This document shows, in pieces, positions 23,371 through 31,056 of a stretch of 37,031 bases of DNA. Location of the stretch: IMG/VR virus record IMGVR_UViG_3300022929_002848, positions 1 to 37,031 of that record. The stretch is one strand, 5' to 3'. The DNA is from a virus. The notes below the pieces were generated by a model, which saw only the letters and a list, made by a program, of their open reading frames with translations, was not told the origin of the DNA and ran no database searches. A program made the translations under genes and the position numbers. The first letter of the stretch is position 1. Each line of letters starts with the position of its first letter.

Positions 23371-24244
23371 AAAGTTTGATGACGACAAGTTTGATAAATC
23401 TACTGTTTATAGGTCATACGATCATCAAGGAATAAGCAAAGCTATCCAAGCACAATCTGGTGAGATTATTGACGATAATCTCATGTGGTTCCCTACTGAA
23501 AATGCAAAAAGAACTGTGGTAGTAATTCCAGGCGGCCCTGCAAAATTTCACATATCTAAAAGAGGAACGTTTCCTGAAAATCAACTTATGCCTGGAACGT
23601 CAATACCGCATTTTAGAAACCTAGGATATAACGTAGCTTATGTGCGAGCAGGAAACGTACAGATTCCTTGGTTACTTAATATTCTGTATGCTAGAGCTCC
23701 GTGGCTTGCACTTAGAGATAAGATACAACCGATACCGAAAGAATGGTTAAAAGAAAATCCAAGACTGGAACTAAAAAAAGCATTACATGCTATAGATACA
23801 ATTAACAAAACTATCAGAACTGCTATTAGATTAAGTACAGTACCTACACTACTAATAGGACAATGTAACAGTAATTGGTTAATATCAACCTACTATCATA
23901 CTTTACATAAAAAAGATCCATGTTGTGGATTAATTTTTACCAGTGTTAATAGTCCACTTATACGCAATCAAGCATTTCATGAACGCTGTAATTTCTTTAA
24001 GAAAGATAATACTGTTTCTATACCTGTGCATGTTATACATCATCGCTATGATGTATCTGAGAATACCAGTCCTGACATTGCTGAAATACTAACCAAACAA
24101 TATAACTTTGATGATGTTACACTAACCATTATGGAAGGTGGGATTAATGAAGGTCATCCAAAATTAACTTATGGGTATCATGGTTTTAGAGGGATCGAAA
24201 AAGAATTTGTCCAAACAGTAGTTAACTGGGCAAATTTACGTTGA
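23354..24244 (+). CDS. Alpha/beta-hydrolase-like protein with Cys in the nucleophile elbow
   Basis: 296 residues from ATG 23354; a TTG two codons earlier is the alternative. The fold is suggested by VVVIPGGP (oxyanion turn), LLIGQCNSNWLIS at about 170, HVIHHRYDVSEN (acid, Asp) and EGGINEGHPKLTYGYHGF (His). The elbow reads G-Q-C-N-S, so the nucleophile position of G-x-S-x-G carries Cys, as in dienelactone hydrolases, though the Gly after it is replaced by Ser. An overall relation to peptidase or esterase-like hydrolases is likely, while activity is uncertain. It overlaps the nucleotidyltransferase gene by 17 bp; the two may act on one substrate. Confidence 0.58.
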   Translation: MISLYKKFDDDKFDKSTVYRSYDHQGISKAIQAQSGEIIDDNLMWFPTENAKRTVVVIPGGPAKFHISKRGTFPENQLMPGTSIPHFRNLGYNVAYVRAGNVQIPWLLNILYARAPWLALRDKIQPIPKEWLKENPRLELKKALHAIDTINKTIRTAIRLSTVPTLLIGQCNSNWLISTYYHTLHKKDPCCGLIFTSVNSPLIRNQAFHERCNFFKKDNTVSIPVHVIHHRYDVSENTSPDIAEILTKQYNFDDVTLTIMEGGINEGHPKLTYGYHGFRGIEKEFVQTVVNWANLR

Positions 24245-24269
24245 CATTATTCTAATAGACTGCTATTAT
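24241..24269 (+). promoter_or_regulatory. Early promoter for the DEDDh exonuclease operon
   Basis: TTGACA (24241-24246), 17-base spacer, TATTAT (24264-24269). It overlaps the stop codon of the preceding gene and drives the block from 24294 onward. Confidence 0.82.
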
Positions 24270-24293
24270 TAATAATATAATAGGAGGTGTTCC

Positions 24294-24827
24294 TTGGACA
24301 TTATGCTTGACATTGAAACATTGGGCACAAGACCCAATGCAGTTATTCTTACCATTGGTGCAATTAAATTTAGCCCATATAATATGGAATTGCCAACCAA
24401 GGCAATATATCTACGACCCGATGTAGAAGCACAAGTTGCACTAGGGCGTAACATTGACGAAGATACTGTACGTTGGTGGGAGACACAAGAAGAAACCGTG
24501 CGTGAAGAAGCACTCAGCGAAGACAATCGAGATACCTTAGACTATTGTGCAGATGAAATCAATCGATTTTTTGTAGGCACTGATAAGTTTTGGGCACAAG
24601 GTCCTGCGTTTGACTATATTATTTTAGAAGACTGGTTTAGAAGTATCGGTCGTCCAACGCCGTGGCAGTATTGGCAAGTAATGGATAGTCGTACACTTTT
24701 TGGTGTACACGGTGATCCGCGCATAAAAAATAAGGAAGGTCTACACAACGCATTAGAAGATTGTGTAAGCCAAGCACAAGGCGTACAACAAGTTTACAAG
24801 GAAATTGGAAAACATTATGAGAATTGA
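24294..24827 (+). CDS. DEDDh 3'-5' exonuclease (DexA/Rv2179c-like)
   Basis: 177 residues. Exo I MLDIETLG (Asp and Glu), Exo II FWAQGPAFDYIILEDWF (Asp) and Exo III HNALEDCVSQAQ (His and Asp) give all four metal ligands and the catalytic His, as in T4 DexA and RNase T-like enzymes. The start is TTG at 24294, supported by AGGAGG 6 bases upstream; the ATG at 24303 is too far from that site. The length is shorter than T4 DexA (227). It degrades single-stranded DNA or RNA ends; which one is not visible. Its 3' end overlaps the next gene by 11 bp. Confidence 0.85.
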   Translation: MDIMLDIETLGTRPNAVILTIGAIKFSPYNMELPTKAIYLRPDVEAQVALGRNIDEDTVRWWETQEETVREEALSEDNRDTLDYCADEINRFFVGTDKFWAQGPAFDYIILEDWFRSIGRPTPWQYWQVMDSRTLFGVHGDPRIKNKEGLHNALEDCVSQAQGVQQVYKEIGKHYEN

Positions 24828-25965
24828 AGCTGATCCCAAGCACGACTATAATGATGTGCTAATTCGTCCCAAGCGTAGCACACTAGGCTCACGCAAACAA
24901 GTAATGCTAGAACGTGGGTTTGTATACCGCAACTATGTGCCAACAGGCTGGCAATGCACAGAAGATTATCATTATAAAGGTATCCCTATCATGGCTAGCA
25001 ACATGGATGGTGTTGGCACATTTGAAATGGCAGATACACTTGCTACAGGAGGATTGTTTACTTGTTTGGTAAAAACATATTCAGTAAATGAATTGGTAGG
25101 TTATTTTGACGCTGAAGAAAACGTTAATTATGAGCGTACAAATCATGTTGCTATGAGCATTGGCATTACAGATAATGACCATAATAAATTTAGAAATGTG
25201 TATGAACAAACTGGTGATAAGTTAAAGTATGTATGTATTGACGTAGCCAATGGATACAGTGAAAGATTTGTGGATTTTATCAAAGATTTTAGACATCAGT
25301 ATCCACATATTGTAATAATTGCTGGTAACGTTGTTACCTCAGATCAAACACAGGAGTTAATTTTAAATGGAGCAGATATTATCAAAGTGGGGATCGGTCC
25401 TGGTAGTGTATGTACTACTCGGATCCAAACTGGGGTTGGCTATCCTCAGTTGTCTGCTGTTATTGAATGTGCAGATGCCGCTCATGGGCTGGGTGGGCAT
25501 ATTATTGCTGACGGTGGATGCACTTGTCCTGGTGATGTTGCTAAAGCATTCGCCGGCGGAGCCGATTTTGTAATGCTAGGTGGTATGCTTGCCGGACACG
25601 ATGAAGGCGGCGGCGAAGTTATTACCAAAGGTTATTGGACAAATGAAGTATCTGTAGATCAAGGTGGCTTTGGACAAAAGATGGAAACCAAATCATTTGT
25701 ACAGTTCTACGGTATGAGTTCAAAAAGTGCAAACGAAAAGCATTTTGGCGGGCTTAAAGAATATCGTAGTAGTGAAGGTAGAGAAGTATTAGTTCCTTAT
25801 CGTGGTGCAGTAGGCAATACTGTGCAAGACATGTTAGGAGGTATTCGCTCAACTTGCACATATGTTGGCGCTAAGAATCTAAAACAGCTAAGTAAATGTG
25901 CAACATTTGTATTGGCTCGAAGTCAGTATAACTCAGTCTATGAATCAATGGATACATCAAAGTAA
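24817..25965 (+). CDS. guaC: GMP reductase (IMPDH/GMPR family)
   Basis: 382 residues (E. coli GuaC 347). The TIM-barrel core includes MASNMDGVGTFEMA, the phosphate and catalytic loop GIGPGSVCTTRIQTGVGYPQ (catalytic Cys followed by Thr-Thr), HIIADGGCTCPGDVAKA and FVMLGGMLAGHDEGGGEV. The Gly-Gly-Gly in place of the E. coli E-x-E/C loop is a small difference. GMP reductase converts GMP and NADPH to IMP and ammonia, recycling guanine nucleotides. The start ATG at 24817 gives MRIEADPKHDYNDVLI, as in the family. The N-terminal region lacks CBS domains, supporting GMP reductase over IMP dehydrogenase. The gene fits with nrdAB and rpiB in nucleotide supply. Confidence 0.92.
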   Translation: MRIEADPKHDYNDVLIRPKRSTLGSRKQVMLERGFVYRNYVPTGWQCTEDYHYKGIPIMASNMDGVGTFEMADTLATGGLFTCLVKTYSVNELVGYFDAEENVNYERTNHVAMSIGITDNDHNKFRNVYEQTGDKLKYVCIDVANGYSERFVDFIKDFRHQYPHIVIIAGNVVTSDQTQELILNGADIIKVGIGPGSVCTTRIQTGVGYPQLSAVIECADAAHGLGGHIIADGGCTCPGDVAKAFAGGADFVMLGGMLAGHDEGGGEVITKGYWTNEVSVDQGGFGQKMETKSFVQFYGMSSKSANEKHFGGLKEYRSSEGREVLVPYRGAVGNTVQDMLGGIRSTCTYVGAKNLKQLSKCATFVLARSQYNSVYESMDTSK

Positions 25966-26282
25966 TGCATATTGTAGTTGGCAAAGAACATGCAGACAAA
26001 CTAGCAGAACGCTATACTGTCTTACCTTTAGAACAATTTGTTAAAGATGGCGTACATGTCGACGCATATTGTGTTGTACCCGCTGACAAAATTAACTTAG
26101 GTGAAATGGTTAGTTTGGAAGAATCTGTTCGTGTACATAACGAATTCGTTACAGCATACAATGATGGCGATTGGCATAGAGTTCACGAATGTTATGAACA
26201 TCTCATGGGAAAATTCGGCGGTGAGTTAGACACATTTTACGATGAGATTATTTCACGTTCACCGGGAGAAGCAGATGGCTAA
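25965..26282 (+). CDS. Conserved small phage protein, unknown
   Basis: 105 residues starting MHIVVGKEHADKLAERYTVLPLEQF; start overlaps the guaC stop (TAATG). It has an alpha/beta first half (YTVLPLEQFVKDGVHVDAYCVVPADKINL) and a helical second half (YNDGDWHRVHECYEHLMGKFGGELDTFYDEI). I recall similar proteins in T4-like marine phages without an assigned role. No signal or membrane segment. It overlaps the bL33-like gene by 8 bp. Confidence 0.65.
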   Translation: MHIVVGKEHADKLAERYTVLPLEQFVKDGVHVDAYCVVPADKINLGEMVSLEESVRVHNEFVTAYNDGDWHRVHECYEHLMGKFGGELDTFYDEIISRSPGEADG

Positions 26283-26475
26283 GAAAAATAGAAATGATAA
26301 AGTTTGGATGGTGCCTGAAGGTGAAACTCGTAGCAATGCCAGTTATCATTTTGTTCACCCTAAAACTGCAAGTCAGTTAAGAAATGCCACCAAATTGCGT
26401 ATGCGTAAATATCATCCAGGCAAGCGGGAACATGTTTGGTTTGTTGAAACCAGGATGCCTCCGCACAGTAAATAG
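26275..26475 (+). CDS. Ribosomal protein bL33-like
   Basis: 66 residues starting MAKKNRNDKVWMVPEGETRS. The pattern MAKKNRxDK...V, then a Tyr-x-Phe strand (SYHFV), then KLRMRKYHPGKREHVWFVE aligns well with bL33, whose C-terminus reads KLExxKYDPxxRKHVxFxE. The phage form is about 12 residues longer, with extra loops around SNASYH and a MPPHSK tail, and lacks Cys zinc ligands, like the E. coli type. GGGAG precedes the ATG. If real, it would sit near the ribosomal E site and could bias translation late in infection. Similarity is to a short family, so confidence is moderate. Confidence 0.62.
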   Translation: MAKKNRNDKVWMVPEGETRSNASYHFVHPKTASQLRNATKLRMRKYHPGKREHVWFVETRMPPHSK

Positions 26476-26496
26476 TAAGTAGAAGTGGAGAGTACG

Positions 26497-26688
26497 ATGC
26501 TAATAGAAGCATTAAGGCTAAAGTACGAGGCAGAAATAGCCGCGGCTAAAGCAAACATTCAAGTTTATATAGATAATCCTGCAGGTATTGGAGAACATCC
26601 AGACTTGGTTGAAGCGGTTGACGAACAACTAGTCAAACTTGCAGATGCAGAAGATAAACTCGAAACATTGAGCAGAAATTACTTATAA
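26497..26688 (+). CDS. Small coiled-coil protein, unknown
   Basis: 63 residues from ATG 26497 (MLIEALRLKYEAEIAAAKANIQVYI), with GGAG 6 bases upstream; a GTG start four codons earlier would overlap that site. Mostly one helix with a loop at PAGIGEHPDLVEAVDEQ, a recurrent motif in small T4-like marine phage proteins as I recall. Probably a dimerising helical-hairpin protein. Function unknown. Confidence 0.62.
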   Translation: MLIEALRLKYEAEIAAAKANIQVYIDNPAGIGEHPDLVEAVDEQLVKLADAEDKLETLSRNYL

Positions 26689-26700
26689 AGGTATACTAAA

Positions 26701-26964
26701 ATGGCCAAAGGTAAAAAAAGTAAAAGTAGTGGAGTTGTATCTAAAGGTATTCATTGTCAAAATGATCGACACGGACTACGCAAACAACTACGTCGTGAAT
26801 ATGTAGGATCAATAACTGAAGCAATTAACAAGCGTGATGCTTGGCGTAATTTTAAAAATGTAGTTCTTACTATACCTAATCCAAATACAAATGAAACCAA
26901 CAAACGTTTTATTAAAGTAAATGCACGTGAAGTTTGGGGCAGTCCTAAGAGACAGGGCTCCTAA
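26701..26964 (+). CDS. Small basic protein, possible RNA or ribosome binder
   Basis: 87 residues starting MAKGKKSKSSGVVSKGIHC. It is strongly basic throughout (HGLRKQLRREYVGSITEAINKRDAWRNFKN), with a short beta stretch VVLTIPNPN and a RFIKVNAREVWG end. The composition is that of nucleic-acid or ribosome-associated proteins, and it lies in the same operon as the bL33-like gene. I do not recognise a family and see no catalytic motif. It ends in a 4-bp overlap with the convergent lipase gene. Confidence 0.58.
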   Translation: MAKGKKSKSSGVVSKGIHCQNDRHGLRKQLRREYVGSITEAINKRDAWRNFKNVVLTIPNPNTNETNKRFIKVNAREVWGSPKRQGS

Positions 26965-27572
26965 GCTACTAGATATTCTAGCTCAGACAACACAACGTCT
27001 ATGCTGGTTTGATCGCTGAGTATTTCGTAATGGTTGGTATCAAGGTAAATGTAGTTGACATCTTTTCTACTGGTCATCGATAACCTTGATACTACTCCAT
27101 CATTCCTTGTAAAAACTGTAACCCAAGGTTGGTCTCCATCCATGCTCACAATCTGTGTCCATGGAATAGTTACATGTATGTCGTTTAACTTAGCCACAGC
27201 ATTGCTGGTAGGCGCACTGTCTGAAATCAACTTGTACCACGGGAATATCCAACGCATAAACATTGCATTGTGAACACCAGCAAATGGTGTTGATAATGTT
27301 ACTGCACGTTTGACCCGATCAGGTCTAGCACCATACAAATGCATTGCATAAATGCCTCCCATACTATGTGCAACAATTAGACACTCGCCTTGAATCGCAT
27401 CTAATTTTTCTAACATCACAGGAAAGTTGTGAGCAAAACCGTGATGATGATCATAATTGAAAAAATGTACTTGTAGATCTTTGCGTTTAATTTGCTTGAT
27501 GGCTCTTAGCATATAATTAAAGCTACGTTGAGTCGCATTAGCACCATGTATAAAGATTACATTTTTAGGCAT
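26961..27572 (-). CDS. Lipase/esterase-like alpha/beta hydrolase
   Basis: 203 residues from ATG 27572; TTG at 27578 in frame is the alternative. Motifs: VIFIHGANATQ (oxyanion loop), LIVAHSMGGIYAMHLYG (nucleophile Ser in A-x-S-x-G form), TLSTPFAGVHNA, an acidic residue in FTRNDGVVSRLS and a His in DTNHYEIL near the end. This is the order of bacterial triacylglycerol lipase-type hydrolases. There is no signal peptide. It follows the secreted-protein gene by 6 bp in one operon driven by a perfect late promoter, so it is made late. Membrane-lipid attack at lysis is one possible role; the substrate is unknown. Confidence 0.78.
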   Translation of the reverse strand: MPKNVIFIHGANATQRSFNYMLRAIKQIKRKDLQVHFFNYDHHHGFAHNFPVMLEKLDAIQGECLIVAHSMGGIYAMHLYGARPDRVKRAVTLSTPFAGVHNAMFMRWIFPWYKLISDSAPTSNAVAKLNDIHVTIPWTQIVSMDGDQPWVTVFTRNDGVVSRLSMTSRKDVNYIYLDTNHYEILSDQTSIDVVLSELEYLVA

Positions 27573-27578
27573 AAACAA

Positions 27579-28007
27579 TTACTTCTTATAGTTTATTTTT
27601 TGCCCAGGATCTTTAAATGGGGTCATACCAAAACCACTAGCAGTTAAGCAATACACGTTTGGAGATAGATTTTCAATTAGGCTCCAAGATCCAGTAGGTG
27701 GATGCAAAGTGAATATTGCTGGTGCAGGGTTACCAGGAAACATAATAGGTCCTGCGGCTCTAGCCGCTACCATTTTAGCAAATACTTTTTCTTGTGAAGT
27801 CGACAGCATTTCTTTGATGTGGTCCATTGTGCCACATATTGCTTTGACGTTGATCACAAATGGTTCATTTTCTACTACTAGCCCTGGTAAAGCAGGTGGT
27901 ACAGGCGTACTAGGAAATGCATCTAATAGATCCTGCTCTTGAGCAAACACCATACTTGACGCTAGCATAGTAATTGACGCTAGCACACCTAGAATTAGTT
28001 TTTTCAT
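27579..28007 (-). CDS. Secreted/periplasmic protein of unknown function
   Basis: 142 residues. A classical signal peptide is clear: basic MKK, hydrophobic LILGVLASITMLASSMVF, and a cleavage site after Ala in VFAQE. No lipobox Cys is present. The mature part has Pro-rich stretches (FPSTPVPPALPGL) and two Cys (ICGTMDH, VYCLTAS) that could form a disulfide in the periplasm. GAAGGG precedes the ATG. With the perfect late promoter upstream and a lipase-like gene downstream, an outer-envelope role late in infection is likely. I recognise no family; a spanin is not supported because no lipoprotein or second membrane subunit is seen. Confidence 0.7.
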   Translation of the reverse strand: MKKLILGVLASITMLASSMVFAQEQDLLDAFPSTPVPPALPGLVVENEPFVINVKAICGTMDHIKEMLSTSQEKVFAKMVAARAAGPIMFPGNPAPAIFTLHPPTGSWSLIENLSPNVYCLTASGFGMTPFKDPGQKINYKK

Positions 28008-28039
28008 AATATATACCCTTCTAAGTTATTGCTAACTAG

Positions 28040-28047
28040 TATTTATA
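28040..28047 (-). promoter_or_regulatory. Perfect late promoter on the minus strand
   Basis: TATAAATA read from 28047 to 28040 on the minus strand, identical to the T4 late consensus. Predicted start near 28034 leaves a 27-base leader containing the GAAGGG ribosome site of the secreted-protein gene. Confidence 0.75.
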
Positions 28048-28056
28048 ATTAAAATC

Positions 28057-29286
28057 TTAAAATTTTAGAATCTTGTTCAAGTGGTCTATGTCCTCATCTT
28101 TGACAAAATTTTTCCAATAAAAACTTTTTCTAAACTCAAGTTTCATATTGTCAGTTAACTCGTCGACAACAATGTTTTTGAAATCATGAAAGAAATGATT
28201 CCAGTTATACTCTAATATATCCTGCATCTGCTCGCGCATAGCGCACTGCTCTTCATAAGAAAGTTTGCTCAGTTTCATTAACTCAGCAAATACAGCGTCT
28301 ATTCTTTTAACACTATCGTTAATATTGTCATAGCTTTCGTCCCAAAAGTCACTAAAAGTTTTAAATCCGTAGCGTTTAAAGTATTCTAAATTACCTTTTG
28401 CTCCTAATAGTAAGAAAGGTTGTTTAGCAACAATAGGTTTAAAGATTTTTTCAGTTAAGTGTAGTTTGCCATTATAAAATGCAGTTTCACTTACTACATG
28501 TACAAACGCACGTTGGCAGTTTTCAATATCAATAAATGTACTCATTGCTCCGTCGGGAGAATCTGTGTCAATATAAGATGGTTCAGTTAGCATATCAATC
28601 TTATTGAGTACATATTTTTCCATTGGTTTATTACCATGCCGCATAGTTGCGGTTTGAATAACTTCTTCAAGTTTTTCTTTAGCAGGTGGATTATAACTGA
28701 TTAAGCCTTGTTGATCTAATTTACTCTCACGTAGTCTGAGTTGAAACTGTATACGATGCCATCGATAACTGTTAACAATATTTTGGTAGCATATAAATAG
28801 TTTGTCGTGACTGGTTGGTACTTGTATATCTTCTTTCCAATAGTTTCGATAGTTATCTAAACTTGCCAGTCCATGATAGAAATAGTAAACTATTGCAACA
28901 TCTCTATTTACATTTGATAATTTTTGTCTAACCAATCCTACTTCTTGACTTTTTTCACTGACAAACATTAAAGGTTTTAAACCATACATAAACAGTCTTT
29001 TAGTCCATAGAGAGCCAACGTCGTCGATTTCATCATCTTCGATATTACAAATTATTGGATTTTTATAATCTTCCATCAAGAATGGTAAAAATGTTCTGTA
29101 TATAGGTTCTTGATCCATAAACAATGCCGAACCGTAAGGCACCGGGTAATTTTTTTGTAGCTCATTGACTGGTCGTATTAAATAGTACGGAGGCGTAGGA
29201 CTAAATTCGTCTGTTGCAAACGCATCGATCCTGTATTTTTTCAAAAATTCATCGTATATTTTTTTATACAGGTAGTGTAAATTCAT
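28057..29286 (-). CDS. Putative glycosyltransferase (GT10/exostosin-like C-terminus)
   Basis: 409 residues. The C-terminal half has LHLTEKIFKPIVAKQPFLLLGAKGNLEYFKRYGFKTF, the donor-binding pattern T-E-K-x-F-x-x-h-x-x-x-x-P-h-x-h-G seen in fucosyltransferase- and exostosin-like glycosyltransferases of marine phages. The N-terminal half is alpha/beta with an F-M-D-Q-E-P motif. No signal peptide or membrane helix, so it acts in the cytoplasm. It is divergent to the UDP-sugar dehydrogenase gene, with only 16 bp between the two start codons, so its promoter must lie inside that gene. It may use a sugar made by it. Confidence 0.68.
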   Translation of the reverse strand: MNLHYLYKKIYDEFLKKYRIDAFATDEFSPTPPYYLIRPVNELQKNYPVPYGSALFMDQEPIYRTFLPFLMEDYKNPIICNIEDDEIDDVGSLWTKRLFMYGLKPLMFVSEKSQEVGLVRQKLSNVNRDVAIVYYFYHGLASLDNYRNYWKEDIQVPTSHDKLFICYQNIVNSYRWHRIQFQLRLRESKLDQQGLISYNPPAKEKLEEVIQTATMRHGNKPMEKYVLNKIDMLTEPSYIDTDSPDGAMSTFIDIENCQRAFVHVVSETAFYNGKLHLTEKIFKPIVAKQPFLLLGAKGNLEYFKRYGFKTFSDFWDESYDNINDSVKRIDAVFAELMKLSKLSYEEQCAMREQMQDILEYNWNHFFHDFKNIVVDELTDNMKLEFRKSFYWKNFVKDEDIDHLNKILKF

Positions 29287-29302
29287 TAATAAGGATCCAC
29301 AT

Positions 29303-30538
29303 ATGTTTAAAGTAAGTTTTATTGGTTTAGGTAAACTGGGTTTACCTTGTGCAGAAGCAATGGCAACAAAATATGATGTTGCTGGCTATGATATTTACCC
29401 AAGAGAAAGTGCGAGTGTAGATATTTGCACTACGATGAAGGAGGCTGTCGCTAATCGAGACATTATCTTTGTTGCTGTACAAACCCCACACGATCCCAAG
29501 TATGATGGATCCACACCAACCAGTCATTTAAATAATCTGGATTTTGACTACACTACAGTAAAAGAAGTACTAGAAGAACTTAACAACTACACTACAGGCA
29601 ATCAACTTGTAGTGCTAATTAGTACTGTACTTCCAGGCACAACACGTCGAGAGTTTATTCCGCTAGTTCACAACTATAGATTTATTTATAACCCATACTT
29701 AATTGCAATGGGCAGTGTAGCTTGGGATATGGTGAATCCAGAAATGGTTATGATCGGCACAGAAAGTGGCAACTACACAGACGATGCTACAAAACTAATC
29801 GACTTCTATAAACCCATTATGGAAAACAATCCACGCTATGTGGTTGGAACATGGGACGAAGCAGAATCGATCAAGATTTTCTACAACACGTTTATCAGTG
29901 CTAAACTAGGATTAGTAAACATGATTCAAGATGTTGCAATGAAGAACGGAAATATCAATGTAGATGTTGTTACAGAGGCACTAGCACACAGTGATAAGCG
30001 TATTGTTTCTCCCAAGTATATGACAGCAGGCATGGGCGATGGCGGACCATGTCACCCAAGAGATAACATTGCACTACGCTACATGGCACAAGAACTTGAT
30101 CTAGGCTACGATTTGTTTGATGCTATTATGCGAGCTCGAGAAGTGCAAGCAGAAAATATTGCTAAGTTCCTAGCAGATCTATATCACAAATACAATATGC
30201 CTGTGGTGATCTGTGGAAAAGCCTATAAGCCAGGAGTCGAGTATACCACTGGAAGCTACAGCACATTAATTGGTCATTACTTGAACGAAATGTCTATAGA
30301 ATATTACTATGCTGATCCATTGGTGGAAACAGAATTTAATTCTGTCAATGGAATACAGTGTGTGGCGTTTCTTGCACACAACCATAACATCACTTATGGT
30401 TACACAGGTAGTAGACAAGAAGACCAATTATATGTTAAGTTGTTAAGTAACAGTGTAGTTGTCGATCCTTGGCGTAATTTTGAAACCGACAGAGATGACA
30501 TCAACGTAATTTATTATGGAAATACAAGAGGACAATGA
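29303..30538 (+). CDS. UDP-glucose/GDP-mannose dehydrogenase family protein
   Basis: 411 residues (typical 388-450). The NAD-binding Rossmann motif is SFIGLGKLGLP at the N-terminus. VAVQTPHDPKYDG and VLISTVLPGTTRREF are characteristic. The catalytic Cys is in GMGDGGPCHPRDNIAL (canonical GPCFPKD), and the C-terminal domain begins near VVICGKAYKPG. The enzyme oxidises a nucleotide sugar to its uronic acid; the donor is not determinable here. AAGGAT lies before the ATG. Its gene overlaps the next one by 4 bp (2OG oxygenase), forming a tailoring operon with the amidinotransferase. Confidence 0.9.
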   Translation: MFKVSFIGLGKLGLPCAEAMATKYDVAGYDIYPRESASVDICTTMKEAVANRDIIFVAVQTPHDPKYDGSTPTSHLNNLDFDYTTVKEVLEELNNYTTGNQLVVLISTVLPGTTRREFIPLVHNYRFIYNPYLIAMGSVAWDMVNPEMVMIGTESGNYTDDATKLIDFYKPIMENNPRYVVGTWDEAESIKIFYNTFISAKLGLVNMIQDVAMKNGNINVDVVTEALAHSDKRIVSPKYMTAGMGDGGPCHPRDNIALRYMAQELDLGYDLFDAIMRAREVQAENIAKFLADLYHKYNMPVVICGKAYKPGVEYTTGSYSTLIGHYLNEMSIEYYYADPLVETEFNSVNGIQCVAFLAHNHNITYGYTGSRQEDQLYVKLLSNSVVVDPWRNFETDRDDINVIYYGNTRGQ

Positions 30539-31056
30539 GTAGTGTAATACATGGACAATTAAACTTCGAGTTTAATGACGAATTTAAAAATCTAAATTAT
30601 ATAAACGAACCATTCAACAATTCAGCCGATATGCAACGTTGGCGTAATGAAGGTTTCAATCACGAACGCTATACTGGTGATCTCTGTGATATGCGTAAGC
30701 CGCAACCTACATGGAACACACAAGTAGTAGACTACTTTGCACAAAATTTTAGTTGGCGTGACATTGGCACCGCTTATTATAGAATGGGCACTGGTGTAAT
30801 ATTGCCCACCCACCAAGACACCTACAAACGTTATGTAGAAATTTTTAATCTACAAGGGAAGGAACACACAATTTATAGAGCAGTTGTTTTCTTAGAAAAT
30901 TGGAACAGCGGTCATTACGGCGAGTATAATGGTTGCGCTCATGTTAATTGGCAGCGTGGAGACTTTGTGGTATGGAACTATGACTTGCCGCACTGTGCCG
31001 CAAACCTTGGAACCGCACCTCGCTATACACTACAGGTGACCGGGCATGTTGAATAG
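30535..31056 (+). CDS. 2-oxoglutarate/Fe(II)-type hydroxylase-like protein
   Basis: 173 residues. A double-stranded beta-helix is suggested by LPTHQDTYKRYVEIF (H-x-D for iron), then VVFLENW, GDFVVWNYDLPHCAANLGTAPRYTLQVTG (distal His and Arg for 2-oxoglutarate). This is the layout of aspartyl/asparaginyl- or prolyl-hydroxylase-like enzymes common in marine phages. It overlaps the dehydrogenase gene by 4 bp and the amidinotransferase gene by 11 bp. The substrate could be a sugar, amino acid or modified base; not resolvable. Confidence 0.75.
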   Translation: MSSVIHGQLNFEFNDEFKNLNYINEPFNNSADMQRWRNEGFNHERYTGDLCDMRKPQPTWNTQVVDYFAQNFSWRDIGTAYYRMGTGVILPTHQDTYKRYVEIFNLQGKEHTIYRAVVFLENWNSGHYGEYNGCAHVNWQRGDFVVWNYDLPHCAANLGTAPRYTLQVTGHVE

